Shown one piece after another: positions 21,395-31,646 of a stretch of 44,135 bases of DNA. Origin of the DNA: Emmonsiellopsis sp. PD_33. Taxonomy: Eukaryota > Ascomycota > Eurotiomycetes > Onygenales > Ajellomycetaceae. Each line of letters opens with the position of its first letter. Position 1 is the first letter of the stretch. The position numbers and the translations under genes were made by a program. Below the pieces are notes generated by a model, which was given only the letters and a program-made list of their open reading frames with translations, was not told the origin of the DNA and ran no database searches. Location: NCBI GenBank assembly GCA_032988165.1, contig JANTQF010000299.1, positions 1 to 44,135 on the forward strand. The letters run 5' to 3'.

Positions 21395-22525
21395 TTAATA
21401 CGGAGCAGATAAAAAATTAGTATAATTGAACGCTTGCCAAGTCAACGGAATAGACGGGTTAGAACTCAACATGTTAGCTGGATACTCGCCTCCATCTGGT
21501 GGGGGCTCTTCCCTGATTTGATCCAAGATCACCACCGCGGGCCGGGCAATATCTGAAATAATCTGTCGAACCGGTATGTTGGGGCTGATTGAGAGTACAA
21601 TGGATGAATCGTCAACCTCCGTGAAGCCGCAGGGATCGTCTAGAACGGAAATACCAGCTCCTTCAATGACTGCCTTGTCTGCATCGTTGTAAACCGGATC
21701 TTGTGCGTAGCATTTGATGTCGTCTGGATTTTCGGGGTTCTTCTGCAAGGCATCGCGGATCGTGAGGAGCGCTGCATGCTGGGTTGCTCTCCGGCTATCT
21801 TCCCAACCTGCACTTAATGTTCCGCAGGCGAATGCGACAATCTTACTCACGCCTGAGGGGATTTGTGCCGATGCCAGAATAGACCTTAATTCCCTACATG
21901 GCTCACTAGCCTCCCACGCAAGTGAGCTCGCCCTGAAGCACTCCTGGACCTCCTCTAATGGAGCGACAGCCATGGGGATGACTTCCTTGGTCAATTTGCT
22001 CCTAACAGCTAAAGAAAATATGACCATCAGGTTGCAATATAGTAACTGACTTTTGTCGCTAGCGAAATTGTCGATTTTTTGCATGGACATATAGAACGTT
22101 TGCGGGCGGTGCCTATATAAATCAATCAGTAACCAGACATATAAATGGATATATCTCAAGGTGTCCTACATAACATATTCCAATCCTTCGCTAAGAGGAT
22201 TGCTCCAGTCTCTAAACTCGACTGCGTTCCCATCTTCGTCCACATGTGAAATAGGCGTGGTCCCAGTTCCATCTTGAAACTCAACAATCCGCCCATCAAG
22301 GCCTGGCACGGAAAATTTCCCCTTTCGCTCTGCAGGTGTCATCTTGAACTGTCGAGAAAGGTCTTGAAAAATCTCTTTCGTAAAAAAGGGGACCCCAGCA
22401 TCGTATAATGCCTGACGCTTTGCGGCTGCCTCAACAACCTCCTCCGGCTCTGGTACCTCGTCGTCATCCCATTCTGTTGAACCGGCCAGTCGAGAGCGCC
22501 CTATCCACGCCATAGCACCTGTCAT
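21395..22525 (-). CDS. SRR1-like domain protein
   Basis: On the reverse strand, exons 22170-22525 and 21395-22112 (57-nt intron) give 357 residues. The start is the first in-frame ATG (M-T-G-A-M-A-W); frame upstream of it has no ATG. The N-terminal 120 residues are charged. The SRR1-like domain is in the second half: C-R-E-L-R-S-I-L, I-V-A-F-A-C-G-T-L-S, the helix Q-H-A-A-L-L-T-I-R-D-A-L, Y-A-Q-D-P-V-Y-N-D-A-D, then I-S-V-L-D-D-P-x-G-F. SRR1 proteins include the plant clock protein SRR1 and yeast Ber1; biochemical activity is not firmly known. A 42-nt in-frame segment (22009-22050) begins GTCAGT and ends TTTAG and could be a further, optional intron. Removing it would shorten the protein by 14 residues. 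Confidence 0.82.
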
Positions 22526-22937
22526 TGTGTTTGGGAATAGGGGGTGTCTGGAAGCATTGAAGACATTAGAAGTCGATGACAGCTGCAATCAAGTCCGCAG
22601 TCTTTTATATCAGGCCGTTCTGAAAGTCGGACAGCACCTGGGAAAGAACGAACACGCAGTCTGTTCGATACGGGACTCGGGCCATCCGACAATCTTGCTC
22701 GGGAAAGAAACCATACCGGAATCTAGCGGCATTGTTCAACGCCGGATTTACGGTTGATCCGCTGTCTATATAGATACTACACAGTCAACTTCCAATTAAA
22801 CAGTCAGTTGATGGTTAAATCATATAAAATGTAGACCAAACAGTAGAATTTAATAGACGTTTATATATCTTGAAGGTAGGGAATGAATTGACAGTCTATA
22901 TTATCCTACCTAGGTAATGTCAAGTAGAATCTTAACC

Positions 22938-22985
<48 letters not shown>

Positions 22986-23669
22986 GGGTGGTGGAGGTGT
23001 AGGTAGGGTGTAGGTAGGGTGGAAGTAGGGTCAATCACATGTTAACTACAGGTTAACTACAGGTGAAGTATTGATAGAGGGAGCCAACTACATGATAGAC
23101 GTTTAGCAAAAGTTAACCGTCAAGCCTGATTCACAGTTGTTAGTGTATAGTTTATAGATGGCAGTCTGATCAAGTTGACTGTTGGTTGACCATCAGTTGA
23201 CTGTCAGGCAACGGTTTTTCGGGGCCATATATTTCCGGTATGGAAGCTCCTGACGGATGTATCGCAGTCGGCCAAGAGGGTAAACAAGCAAAGAATTGGG
23301 CGCGCCTGCAGTATGTTTGTTACATGGCTGATTTGCTTAATGGGCCCTCGGAATATCTAGCCAATCTAGGGAGAAAGTGGTCTCTATTGAATAAGCCAGT
23401 ACTATAACCTTCATGCGGTTTGATCACTGGAGATAAATGGATAAATGCAGCATCCCAGAGACAATAATGATATGGCATATCAAGTAACCTGGCCTGTGAG
23501 AGCAAACAAAGCATTTGAGCCCCAGGAATAGGTTAGATATAGCTGCGATCTGGTTTGGGTGGGACATTGAAACAGTATATCTCCTCCCCCCTAAGCTTCA
23601 AGGAAACCGGCACCAAAAAGAGGACGGATAAAGGAAACATCGTGTGAAATGCAAGACAGGCACTCTGAC
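22526..23669. other. Intergenic region with TAG repeat and degenerate short repeats
   Basis: No gene is visible. Besides the trinucleotide repeat, the stretch has local tandem words: GTAGGTAGGGT-like units near 23000-23030, GGTTAACTACA twice near 23040-23065, and several GTTGACTGT or ACAGTCAAC words near 22780 and 23170-23210. The composition suggests decayed repetitive DNA. Confidence 0.55.
22938..22985. repeat. (TAG)16 trinucleotide microsatellite
   Basis: Sixteen perfect TAG units are visible. In the forward TAG phase they are stop codons, so the tract is non-coding in that frame. It is the longest pure microsatellite in the window. Confidence 0.95.
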
Positions 23670-24795
23670 CTACACTATGTTTATGACCATTTGATTATCC
23701 AGGTCGACGCCTATCAGTCTCAATCCTGCCCGTACAGACAGCTTGTATCTGAAAAGGGGATTGATATCATCATGTATCCTTTGACTCCAAAGTATTCCGC
23801 GCAGTCTAAGACCGTCTTTGAACTCCGCCCAGTCCCAAACGCGTTCATGGCCATATAAGCCTCCCTCGGCAGCGTCACGGAAATTGTCTCCATTGGAGAG
23901 CCACCTTAGTGAAAGCTGTGTGCCAGGAAAGGAGTCCCAGCTTCTATCAAGTGCCAATCGCGAGTACTCGAGAGCTTTTAATGACTGCTCAGTTACCATA
24001 GCCCAGGTTCGAATCTCGGCAAGCTGTGACTTCAGCTGATTGAGCAATGGGGACCATGTTCCCTCCAATCCATCAGGGCTTGGAGCCGGCGTGTGTATAA
24101 ACGATGAGCAAAATCGACCAACATCCCAGTCATAGGTTATTGGGAATTTTACGCCACACTTCGCCTCGAGAAGCGCTGCTGACTCGTCATCAGGTAGTTA
24201 ATCGCATTCTGCCTTTGCCTGATAGATTCTCTTCGCTTTCTATAGCCTTCATAAGTTTCCACAGAGCGGTCTGGTCAAGGAACATCCAATGTAGTTTTTT
24301 ATCTAACTCAGTCCGGGTATTCCATAGGGCCTCTTCGGCTTGTGGGAATTGGGTTTTCGATGATAAACGGTAAAAATCAAGCACTCTGGCGCTTATGACG
24401 GAAAACGGGTCCTCGAAAGTCTCCGACAAACCAGGGTGGATTGACTCTAATAGTCTGAAGTAGATGCCTCGGATGAGATCGATTTCCTCGGAAGACCAGG
24501 ATGATATCTTGATTTTGTCTTCCTGTATATCATGGGGCAGGTCTCTCCAAGGCCAAAGCCATAATTTATTCCCTTCTGGTGCTGGCGGGCTAAACGAGAG
24601 GGCACATGGAGAAATGAAAGAATAGGACCCTAGGTTGGGGCTACGTCTGAGAAGGACGGGATGGTTCCAGCCGTTTAATATGAATACTATATAGCAGGAG
24701 GTCGAATGTCGCAAGGTTTGCAATAGCAATTCATGTTTCAAGCTTGGACCAGTGCGGATGTGGGCCCTGGAAGCTTGTAAGAAGAACTTTTGTTG
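23670..24795 (-). pseudogene. Broken fungal gene of unknown function (frameshift, no start)
   Basis: Two reverse-strand open frames belong together. The upstream frame runs from an acceptor-like TTTAG (exon start 24795) to a stop near 24190; the downstream frame runs through to a stop at 23670. Together they would make about 374 residues. Protein-like sequence continues across the gap: the upstream frame ends G-K-G-R-M-R-L and the downstream frame resumes L-P-D-D-E-S-A-A-L-L-E-A-K-C one base out of phase. There is no GT donor between them, so an intron cannot explain the shift. No ATG opens the upstream frame, and the sequence before the acceptor has stops. The protein is rich in Trp and Leu and looks helical; I recognise no family. 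It is probably a recent pseudogene, or one sequencing error plus a missed first exon. Confidence 0.55.
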
Positions 24796-25116
24796 CTAAA
24801 TATATTTTCTATCAGCTAACTAGCTCATTAACTGGGTATGGAGTAGTTACCAGGAGCTTTTGAGCCTGAAGTTTAACTACTACTAGCTAGGCTCACTACC
24901 ACTTCTCAATAAGAATAGAGGAGCGTATATTTTGCCGTGCTATTCAAAAGAGGCCCTGGACGGTTATTATAGGATTCTTCTACCCAGATAAATGCGTAGG
25001 ATAGTCTATTCTACTCCAGTCAGAAGTATAATGTGTATCTAGCCAGAAGGGGGAATTCACCGATGCTCGGTTTACGAGCGAAACAGACAAGAAAGTTCAT
25101 ACATGTCACATAGGGC
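24796..25116. other. Intergenic region, AT-rich
   Basis: This is an AT-rich stretch with CTAGCTAGGC-like words and no supported frame. A possible exon end on the reverse strand at about 24853 (CTCCTG before GTAACT) would feed into the broken gene, but it has no ATG. Confidence 0.4.
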
Positions 25117-26656
25117 CTAGAGCTTTGCTTTCCCTTGACCCTGCTCCCAAATCTTCACCAGATGCCTCTCTCCATCCACGCGCCAATCCCGCCCAGCCTT
25201 CATTTTCGCCTGCACTTCCTCGTCGCTCAACTCCCCAATCTCGCTGATCTTCCGCGTCTCGATCTTCTGTAGATTACGATGTATATATGTCGCGGTCCCA
25301 CCTCCTTTCACACGCCCATGCGCAGCATCCAGGCAGAAATTAGCCCACCCACGCATGGAGCGTCTCGCGACTGGCGAACCATCAGCAAACATGGCGAAAC
25401 AATGTGGCTGTCCATCAAAGCGCTCCACGACAACGGTAGTGCCGGTTTCATTTATTTTCCTCGCTAGGTATATCGTGTCATCTTCTAATATCTCCTCACC
25501 AACGGTGAAAAACATCGGTGGCGCATCCTTCCATATATCCTTGGAACCCGCCAAAGGAGACATAAGAGGGTGGGTGAGCATGTTGGCATCCGCGTACATT
25601 TCAGCGCGGGGAGGCGATGCAGGCCAGCTGGAATCTGGAGGGTACGGATATGCTTCAAAAAGCGATCCGGAATTTATGGCTGGTTGTGGCAGGACGTCTA
25701 ATGCCACGTTCCTGGTACCAGACGGCAAGGAAAGTGTAACATCACACCACGGGCTACATAGCGCAACACCGGCAGGGAGTTCGATAGGGACGTCCTTCCC
25801 GTGGAATCGGATGGTTCCGTTGGGCGACATGCGGCGGAGTGTGAGAAGTGTCTGGAGGAGACAAAGAGAGAGTCCGCCTCCTGCCGAATCGCCGGCAACC
25901 ACTATCTTATTTGCAGGGACTGGAGCATGCAGAGACCCTTCCGGGGGAGATAGTAGATATAGGTAGGCTACCAGCGCATCAAGAATGGCGGCAGGGAATG
26001 TGTTTTGCGGAGCTAGTCTGTAGCGAACAGAAAAACAACGGCCTCCGGTTAACTTGGCCAATTCCGTCGTTACATCACGGTGCGTACACGGGTCCATTAC
26101 GCTAGCAATTATCAATTAGCAAACGGTATCGAAACAATCAGCGAAAGGGATGCACACACATGTACGCGCCGCCATGCAAATAAAGTACAGTAACATCCTC
26201 CTTGACCTCGTCCATTAACCGTTTATACTTCTCTTCCTCAGAAATATCAGGCTGGGGCTCTTTCGTGCCCACCCCACTCCGATAGCCAGTCCATTCCGCC
26301 TCGACGTCAATCAGGTCTGGCACCCGATATGTCTCATTCCCCTCTTTATGGTGCTCAACAGCCTTAATCAGAGACTGAAGAACCTCATCCTCAGCAGGTT
26401 TTTGCATTTTTACTTTGGATATCCACATGCGACCCTTAATGACACGACCCTTCATACTGTCCCTTTGAAATTTCTCCACGGGTACATCAAACGACATGAA
26501 CGACCGGATTAAATTAACACGTAGTTCTGTCAATAGATCCTGTTTCCCGGCAGCCGGGGAAAGCGAGAGAGCGTGGAGGATGCATATTTTGAGCATCATA
26601 GGAACCCTTGCCAGCAGGGCCTTGGCCATGGCCATGTCCATTTGCCGCATATCCAT
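25117..26656 (-). CDS. Alpha/beta-hydrolase fold-3 esterase/lipase (HSL-like)
   Basis: On the reverse strand, exons 26160-26656 and 25117-26101 (58-nt intron) give 493 residues from the first in-frame ATG. The oxyanion-hole motif H-G-G-A-Y is at 161-165. It is split by the intron from the rest of the fold, a good check of the splice. The nucleophile elbow G-D-S-A-G-G has Ser238, an acidic residue lies in E-E-I-L-E-D-D (about 373) and the catalytic His is at 399 (Q-P-H-C-F). This is the complete catalytic set of the hormone-sensitive-lipase group, which cleaves short-chain carboxyl esters. The start is uncertain: the frame is open for about 160 bases upstream (reading Y-I-K-Y-A-V-S-N-R-S-P-N-L, which looks like protein) but has no ATG. 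A first exon may be missed or the start lost. It lies downstream of the GMC oxidase on the same strand. Confidence 0.85.
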
Positions 26657-27274
26657 GTTTGCGCGAGGAGGCGGGTTTCCGCCTGGGTAGAATAGATTAG
26701 AAAGGTTCGGGGAGCGGTTAGACACAGCGTATTTAATGTATCGAGAAAAATGCCGTCTCCCGGTATATGGCAAATAGAAGAAAGGAAGAGGGAACGAGGC
26801 AAGAAAAGAACGGATATATTAATCTAATTTTAGTGGCGGCGGTCCTCCAGGAACCTCCAGGCGCGTTCTATCCCTGCAAGGGGCGGCCGAGTTATTTGTC
26901 AGTGGACCACAGCGCACGGTATTCTGTCGCCTTGTCCTCCTTGGTGAGGACAGGCGAATATGCAGACTCTCAGCTGAAGCCTGAATGCCACCCGAGAGCT
27001 GAAAATCCTGTTTAGAAAAAACGAGTCGCTGGATGGTTCGGAAGCTTCGGATGGATGAATTCGGTTTATGTAATGCCCATGGTGAGACTAACTAACTACT
27101 TCTAGACTAGCGTATAACTAGATAGTTATCGATATCAAGTTTAAATTCAACGCGACCTGAACAATCTCATCCCTAGATACATATAATTTGGAGGCTTCGT
27201 TTATTCCTATCACTTCCGTCTGCAGGTCACTTACCTTCCCGAAACATGCTATCATAGTCCACTGAATTGCCCAT
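26657..27274. other. Region between esterase and GMC oxidase genes
   Basis: The part next to the esterase (to about 26818) is open in the esterase frame without an ATG and may be coding. The rest holds no supported feature and should contain the GMC gene's 3' end and the esterase promoter. Confidence 0.45.
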
Positions 27275-29371
27275 TTATACCGTGTAAGGTATGCCCAGAT
27301 CCTTGGCGATAATGCTCGCGGCTTTCTCCCCGACGGCGAGCGCAGTCGAATACGTGTTTGCTGCCACATTCTCGGGGCAAATGGACAGGTCTGGCGGATG
27401 GGACCATTAGCTTGATGTCAGGTGGAATACTAGGAGAAAACGAGAGCTCTCATGGTCAACATACCAATAACTTTGAGGTTCTTTACGCCGTACACGTTCA
27501 AGTCCTTATCTACCACTCCTCCTTTTTCTTGTGGCTTCATCGCACAGCTGCCAATACTGTGCCATGTGGTGGTAACATTTTGACGGACGAACTTTTCGAT
27601 TGCCTTGTTATCTTCTTCCGAATATTCAATCGGCACCGGGTATCCTTGGGCTTTGGAGGCAGCGTCTACTACCTCAAAACTAGCCTTTGAACCCGCTGGA
27701 AATGTAGGGTGGCCAAGCTTGTCCGGACCTTGGTAATGATCCATTCTGCGGGCTATTTCCCGTTGCTTTTTATAACCCCAGACAAGCTTTTGTGCATCCG
27801 CAGGATGATTGAAGAACCCGGAATCAAAATCCGGAACGTCTGCTACGGACTTGCCCGTGATATGGATCGTGCCACGCGAATATGGGTAGGGAGTGTATGG
27901 AATTACGGAAAAATACTGTCCTTCGGGGGCTGGCTCCCTCTCTGCGATATTCACGGCACCAGAGCAGAACATCATCAGTGGCCGTTGATCGCGGTCACGG
28001 TAGTCCTTGGACCATGCTTCTTGTAACTCTGGCGGAAATTCCTTGACTTCGTCTTCTGTGGGCCGAAGTTTGCCAAAGCATTCAAGACCATTCCATCCAA
28101 TCATATGGCGGCCGGGATTGGCAATCTTTTCCGCCATTGCCTGTTCGAAGGTATATCGACCCCTGACCAGCCCATCAAGCGTTTCTTCCGGTGGTGCTGT
28201 TGAATGATAGGGGTAAAAGACACCTTGATGATCTTGGTAACTAGTTCCGACCCCGTCAAGATCGGAAATGACTGGAATTCCAAGTGCCTCAAGTTTTGAT
28301 CTGTTCCCAATGCCAGATCTTTGTAATACTTGAGGGGTGCCCAATGCATTGGCAGCGACGACAACGAGTTGCTTTGCGTTAACAGTAATCGGTTTACTGG
28401 TGGGGTCACTTGTGGGAACATATTCCACCCCGGTGGCTCGGTTGGATTCATCAAAAAGGACCCTCACAACGCTCGAGTCTGTTAAGACCTTGAGTTTCGT
28501 ATCTCCTGCATCCAGGATCGGGAAGATGAAGTTGTGAGGTACATCTTGCCTTAGGCCGGTTTTCCGGTCGATATACATATTCCACCGCTGCGCGGTTCAT
28601 CGAAAGCTTGATCAGCAAAGGAATTCACCTGAAGAGTGAAGAAGGGCGGGCTTTTCAACTTACGCCAACCCCATGCGACGTTGTGAGATTCTGAATATCG
28701 GGGACCTTCTTGATTCCCGCCTGTTCACATGCATTGAAGAAATCATCTTGGAAGTGCGGGTGCGAATATGTCCCTGACGACACGTTGATGTAACCATCAT
28801 AGCCATGGACAGATTTCTCTATTTCGGGGTCGTCGTCTTGAAACCGCTCATACTGAGGGAATAGCGGATATCAGTGGGAGATACAAAAACGTTTCCAATG
28901 CTGTCATCCTATGCGGTACCTTCTTTAGGAATGGGATCATATCTTCTCCAGTCCAACCTTCCGTTTTCCAGTCGTCGTAGTCTATCTTTTGGGCTCTGGT
29001 ATAGACCATGAAGTTTATGGAGCTCCCGCCCCCAAACGTACCACCGATTGGGGTAATCATTTCTCTGCCCGCCACATAATCACTGGCCTTCGATTTGAAG
29101 AATTTTGCTGTGGTGGAGGTCGGTAGGAGGTGCATCAGGTAGGCCACCGGATTAACTACCAAAGGGTTATCTCGCGAATCGGCCCCGGCCTCGATCACGA
29201 GTATGGAGAGGTCAGGCTTCGCTCGAGCAAGCCGGCCGGCCGCAATCAAACCAGTAGGCCCTCCTATTCGACGCGCCCGATGGTCAGATTCAAGGCATCC
29301 TAAAGAGCATTCCAGGGATCCAGCGGACACAAACCTCCAACAACAATAATGTCAACATCACCCTCAGCCAT
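27275..29371 (-). CDS. GMC oxidoreductase, alcohol-oxidase-like
   Basis: On the reverse strand, five exons (29335-29371, 28920-29263, 28664-28852, 27465-28587, 27275-27390) give 602 residues. The FAD dinucleotide motif V-V-G-G-G-P-T-G (10-17) is rebuilt exactly by splicing intron 1. E37 closes the first beta-alpha-beta unit. GMC signature 1 (G-G-T-F-G-G-G-S-S-I-N-F) is at 87-97. Signature 2 (G-T-P-Q-V-L-Q-R-S-G-I-G) is at 273-284. The active-site His533 lies in W-H-S-I-G-S-C-A-M-K-P and Asn576 in A-A-N-T-Y-S-T-A-L. The phrases around signature 1 (S-S-I-N-F-M-V-Y-T-R-A, D-W-K-T-E-G-W) are those of fungal alcohol oxidases, which turn primary alcohols into aldehydes with release of hydrogen peroxide. 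Unlike peroxisomal methanol oxidase, the C-terminus (I-P-Y-T-V) is not a PTS1 signal. No signal peptide is seen. Substrate is unknown. Confidence 0.92.
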
Positions 29372-30015
29372 AATGGGACTTGATATTTCCGTCGACGAAA
29401 CTGAAGGCTGCTAAGCTTGGAAAAGCAGGAACTCCGTGCTATACAATGCTAAATGGTAGTCCTGAAAAGTGTTTTGTTGCAGGTGCATCCCAGCATGCCT
29501 TTAAATAAAGAGCAACTGCCAGTGCTTATGAAGACGAAGATCTAACAGCTGATCAATACCAAGCAATATACGCGGATTCATCATCCAATCCCGAGCCGTG
29601 TCTGCAAGAGGCGTTTATCCGCCGGGGCTCGGGACGGTTGCTTGCTTTTCTCCCCGCACTTGTTGTCTCCCTGGCCCTCCTCCTTTCCAATACCCCCCCT
29701 TCCCCGCCAACAAGATACACCCGCTAGTAACCGCGGCAGCCTCCAGCCTCCCGTCTCCTCATTGTATAGGTTTATCCAAGCCCGAGGTAAGCTTGCGGTG
29801 GTTCAAAAGCAACGCAAAATCTATACCCTGTAAAACATTGTATGGCAAACCACTTGGATCTCTAACGAAAAATCACGTTAATCTTGCCAAAAGCCTACGG
29901 ATCAGATGCTGGCATTTTTAGCAGAAAAGAATGGCTATGGCCTGCAAGCCACTGCGATATTGGCCGCAGAAAACTAAATTAATGAAAAGACAGGCAAGTA
30001 CCGCATGCCTGCGGT
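29372..30015. promoter_or_regulatory. Upstream region of the GMC oxidase gene
   Basis: This non-coding stretch lies before the reverse-strand ATG at 29371. TTTAAATA near 29500-29507 on the forward strand (TATTTAAA on the coding strand), about 130 bases upstream, is a possible TATA element. Open frames here have no motifs. Confidence 0.4.
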
Positions 30016-30336
30016 TCAGCACTGCTGCTTAACAGTGAACTCCTCCCACAGCGTTTTCACCAACGGCTGACGAGGTGTCGTTTGTCGAAACCACCCCGGG
30101 AAGATAACCTTGGAACTACTCATGCGGCGGGGTAAACGGGCAGCCCCGCTCATGGGTTCGTCAACTATATGCATTGGTTTGCCTTGGTACATACATATGG
30201 CTCTAGCGTCCTTGAACAAGCCCTGATGTCCCCGAATCTGATTCTTCAATCTTTCCCAGGAGAAAAAGAGAGAGATAAAATGAAGAACGGACGTTGCAAT
30301 GATCTTTGACTTGTTGCTTCCTTGGTGGATTCTAGC
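30016..30336 (-). pseudogene. Possible gene remnant or terminal exon, unknown family
   Basis: A reverse-strand frame of about 106 codons is open from 30336 to a stop at 30016, with TGA just before it and no usable ATG. It reads like real protein: a hydrophobic stretch (I-I-A-T-S-V-L-H-F-I-S-L-F-F-S-W), then W-E-R-L-K-N-Q-I-R-G-H-Q-G and a basic C-terminal part with S-G-A-A-R-L-P-R-R. No upstream exon is convincing. It may be the 3' relic of a membrane-protein gene or a last exon whose partners have decayed. Confidence 0.35.
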
Positions 30337-31415
30337 TCATATTGGAATCGGTGTGGGGTTAACCGTCAGGTAGTTTTCGTCCTCAATTGATCAAGAATCC
30401 AATATAGATGGATAGTACCTCGATATCAGATTTGATATTTGAATAATAAGCTCACCAAACAGACATAACCGAAATTGATTGACCAGCTTCCCAGTCCGAG
30501 CGAGGTAACTAAACTATCCCGACATTTTTCAGAGACCCCCCTTTTTTTCTAGTTTATACAGTCCTGTTGACATTTGAAGTGGGGGAAAGGATGAAATGGA
30601 CGAATAAATACATTTTCAAGGAAGATGAAGCTTACACAAAATTTAAATCTATGCATATCCGCAGTTAATACCTGAACCAGCCCCGCAGCAATTGCCGTTT
30701 GCGTACGACATGGCTTGAATCCAGGCGCCATGCGCGATGACGCTGTCTGACCAAGAGCCTATAGTAAGCCGTATCTGGCTAGAACCAGCTTTCAAGCAGA
30801 TGAACTGGCGAACAGGGTCTCAGACATCCTTCTGTGTGATTATACAACGAATATACCAATGCTGTCAGCCTGTACCGGGGGCTATCCCCAACATAGCTAT
30901 GTTCCCAATTGGCTGTGGTAGTAGACTCCCCTAGGTGGCCCAGCTGGCAGACGGGATTTTGCATTCTACGGGGTTGCTATGCACCGCATATGCTAGATAC
31001 GTCAACCAACCACGGAACGCATGCAAGGGAAGAAATTGAACATTAACATAGAGTTCCATGGATTCTGGAAGCAATATGCCATTATCCTAACCATGCGGCA
31101 TTCCGCCCACGGCTATTGTACAGAGACCATATCCGTACACCCCAAGTCGAAACCAATCCCGAGTCAGTTCCATGAACAATGGAACACGAGAAAGACATAT
31201 ATAAGGACCACTCCATCCTTGGAAGTAATAGTCCCATCATAGCTATCATATCCCGTCGTCTCAGGTTTTCTTTGTTCGTGTTCGAGATCGCCTGAAGAAG
31301 TTTCGCTCAACTTTCTAACCGCCCCCCCTCTAACACGCCCGAAAGCCCCGAATTTCGAATCGAATCTACAACTAGCATCTGAGAACCAAAAAAAAGGGAA
31401 CAAAAAAAAAACGAA
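30337..31415. other. Intergenic region upstream of the secreted-protein pair
   Basis: No gene is supported in this 1.1-kb stretch. The final 40 bases before the ATG at 31416 are extremely A-rich with few other bases, a typical fungal leader for a well-translated gene. Confidence 0.5.
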
Positions 31416-31646
31416 ATGCACTACTCAATCCTCTTCGCATCCCTCCTCCTCACGATGACCCTAGCATGCGACGAAGTCGGCAAGTTTAGATGCCAGCCAA
31501 TAAGACACTCACCTACAGAAAAATTATACGAATGTGCACCCGGCAGCCCGAACTACGTTGAGGACTACTGGTCGTTTCGGAATATATGCAAAGCGGGCTG
31601 CTGCAAGGTTGATGAGGATGGGTCGAATGGGCGTTGCGATTGTTAG
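31416..31646 (+). CDS. Small secreted cysteine-rich protein 1
   Basis: A single exon encodes 76 residues. Residues 1-17 form a clear signal peptide (hydrophobic S-I-L-F-A-S-L-L-L-T-M-T-L-A), and Cys18 would start the mature chain. The mature 59 residues hold eight Cys (18, 26, 40, 58, 62, 63, 74, 76), enough for four disulfides. The C-terminus has C-x3-C-C-x10-C-x-C with the core D-E-D-G-x-x-G-R-C. The same spacing and core recur in the gene at 32430, so the two are tandem paralogues. No named family is recognised. Size, signal and Cys content fit the broad class of small secreted fungal proteins that includes effectors and antimicrobial peptides, but sequence alone does not show a role. The ATG lies in an A-rich leader. 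Confidence 0.75.
   Translation: MHYSILFASLLLTMTLACDEVGKFRCQPIRHSPTEKLYECAPGSPNYVEDYWSFRNICKAGCCKVDEDGSNGRCDC

Noticed and set aside
22985..23035. GTAGGTAGGGT-like units as possible telomeric repeats
   Set aside because: The units do not match TTAGGG, are few and irregular, and lie beside ordinary genes.
24005..24017. tRNA B-box-like sequence (AGGTTCGAATCTC)
   Set aside because: No A box, acceptor stem or cloverleaf could be drawn around it, and it lies inside the coding-like part of the broken gene.
25355..25966. 203-codon forward frame opposite the esterase
   Set aside because: It is fully covered by the reverse-strand esterase, whose catalytic motifs are intact.
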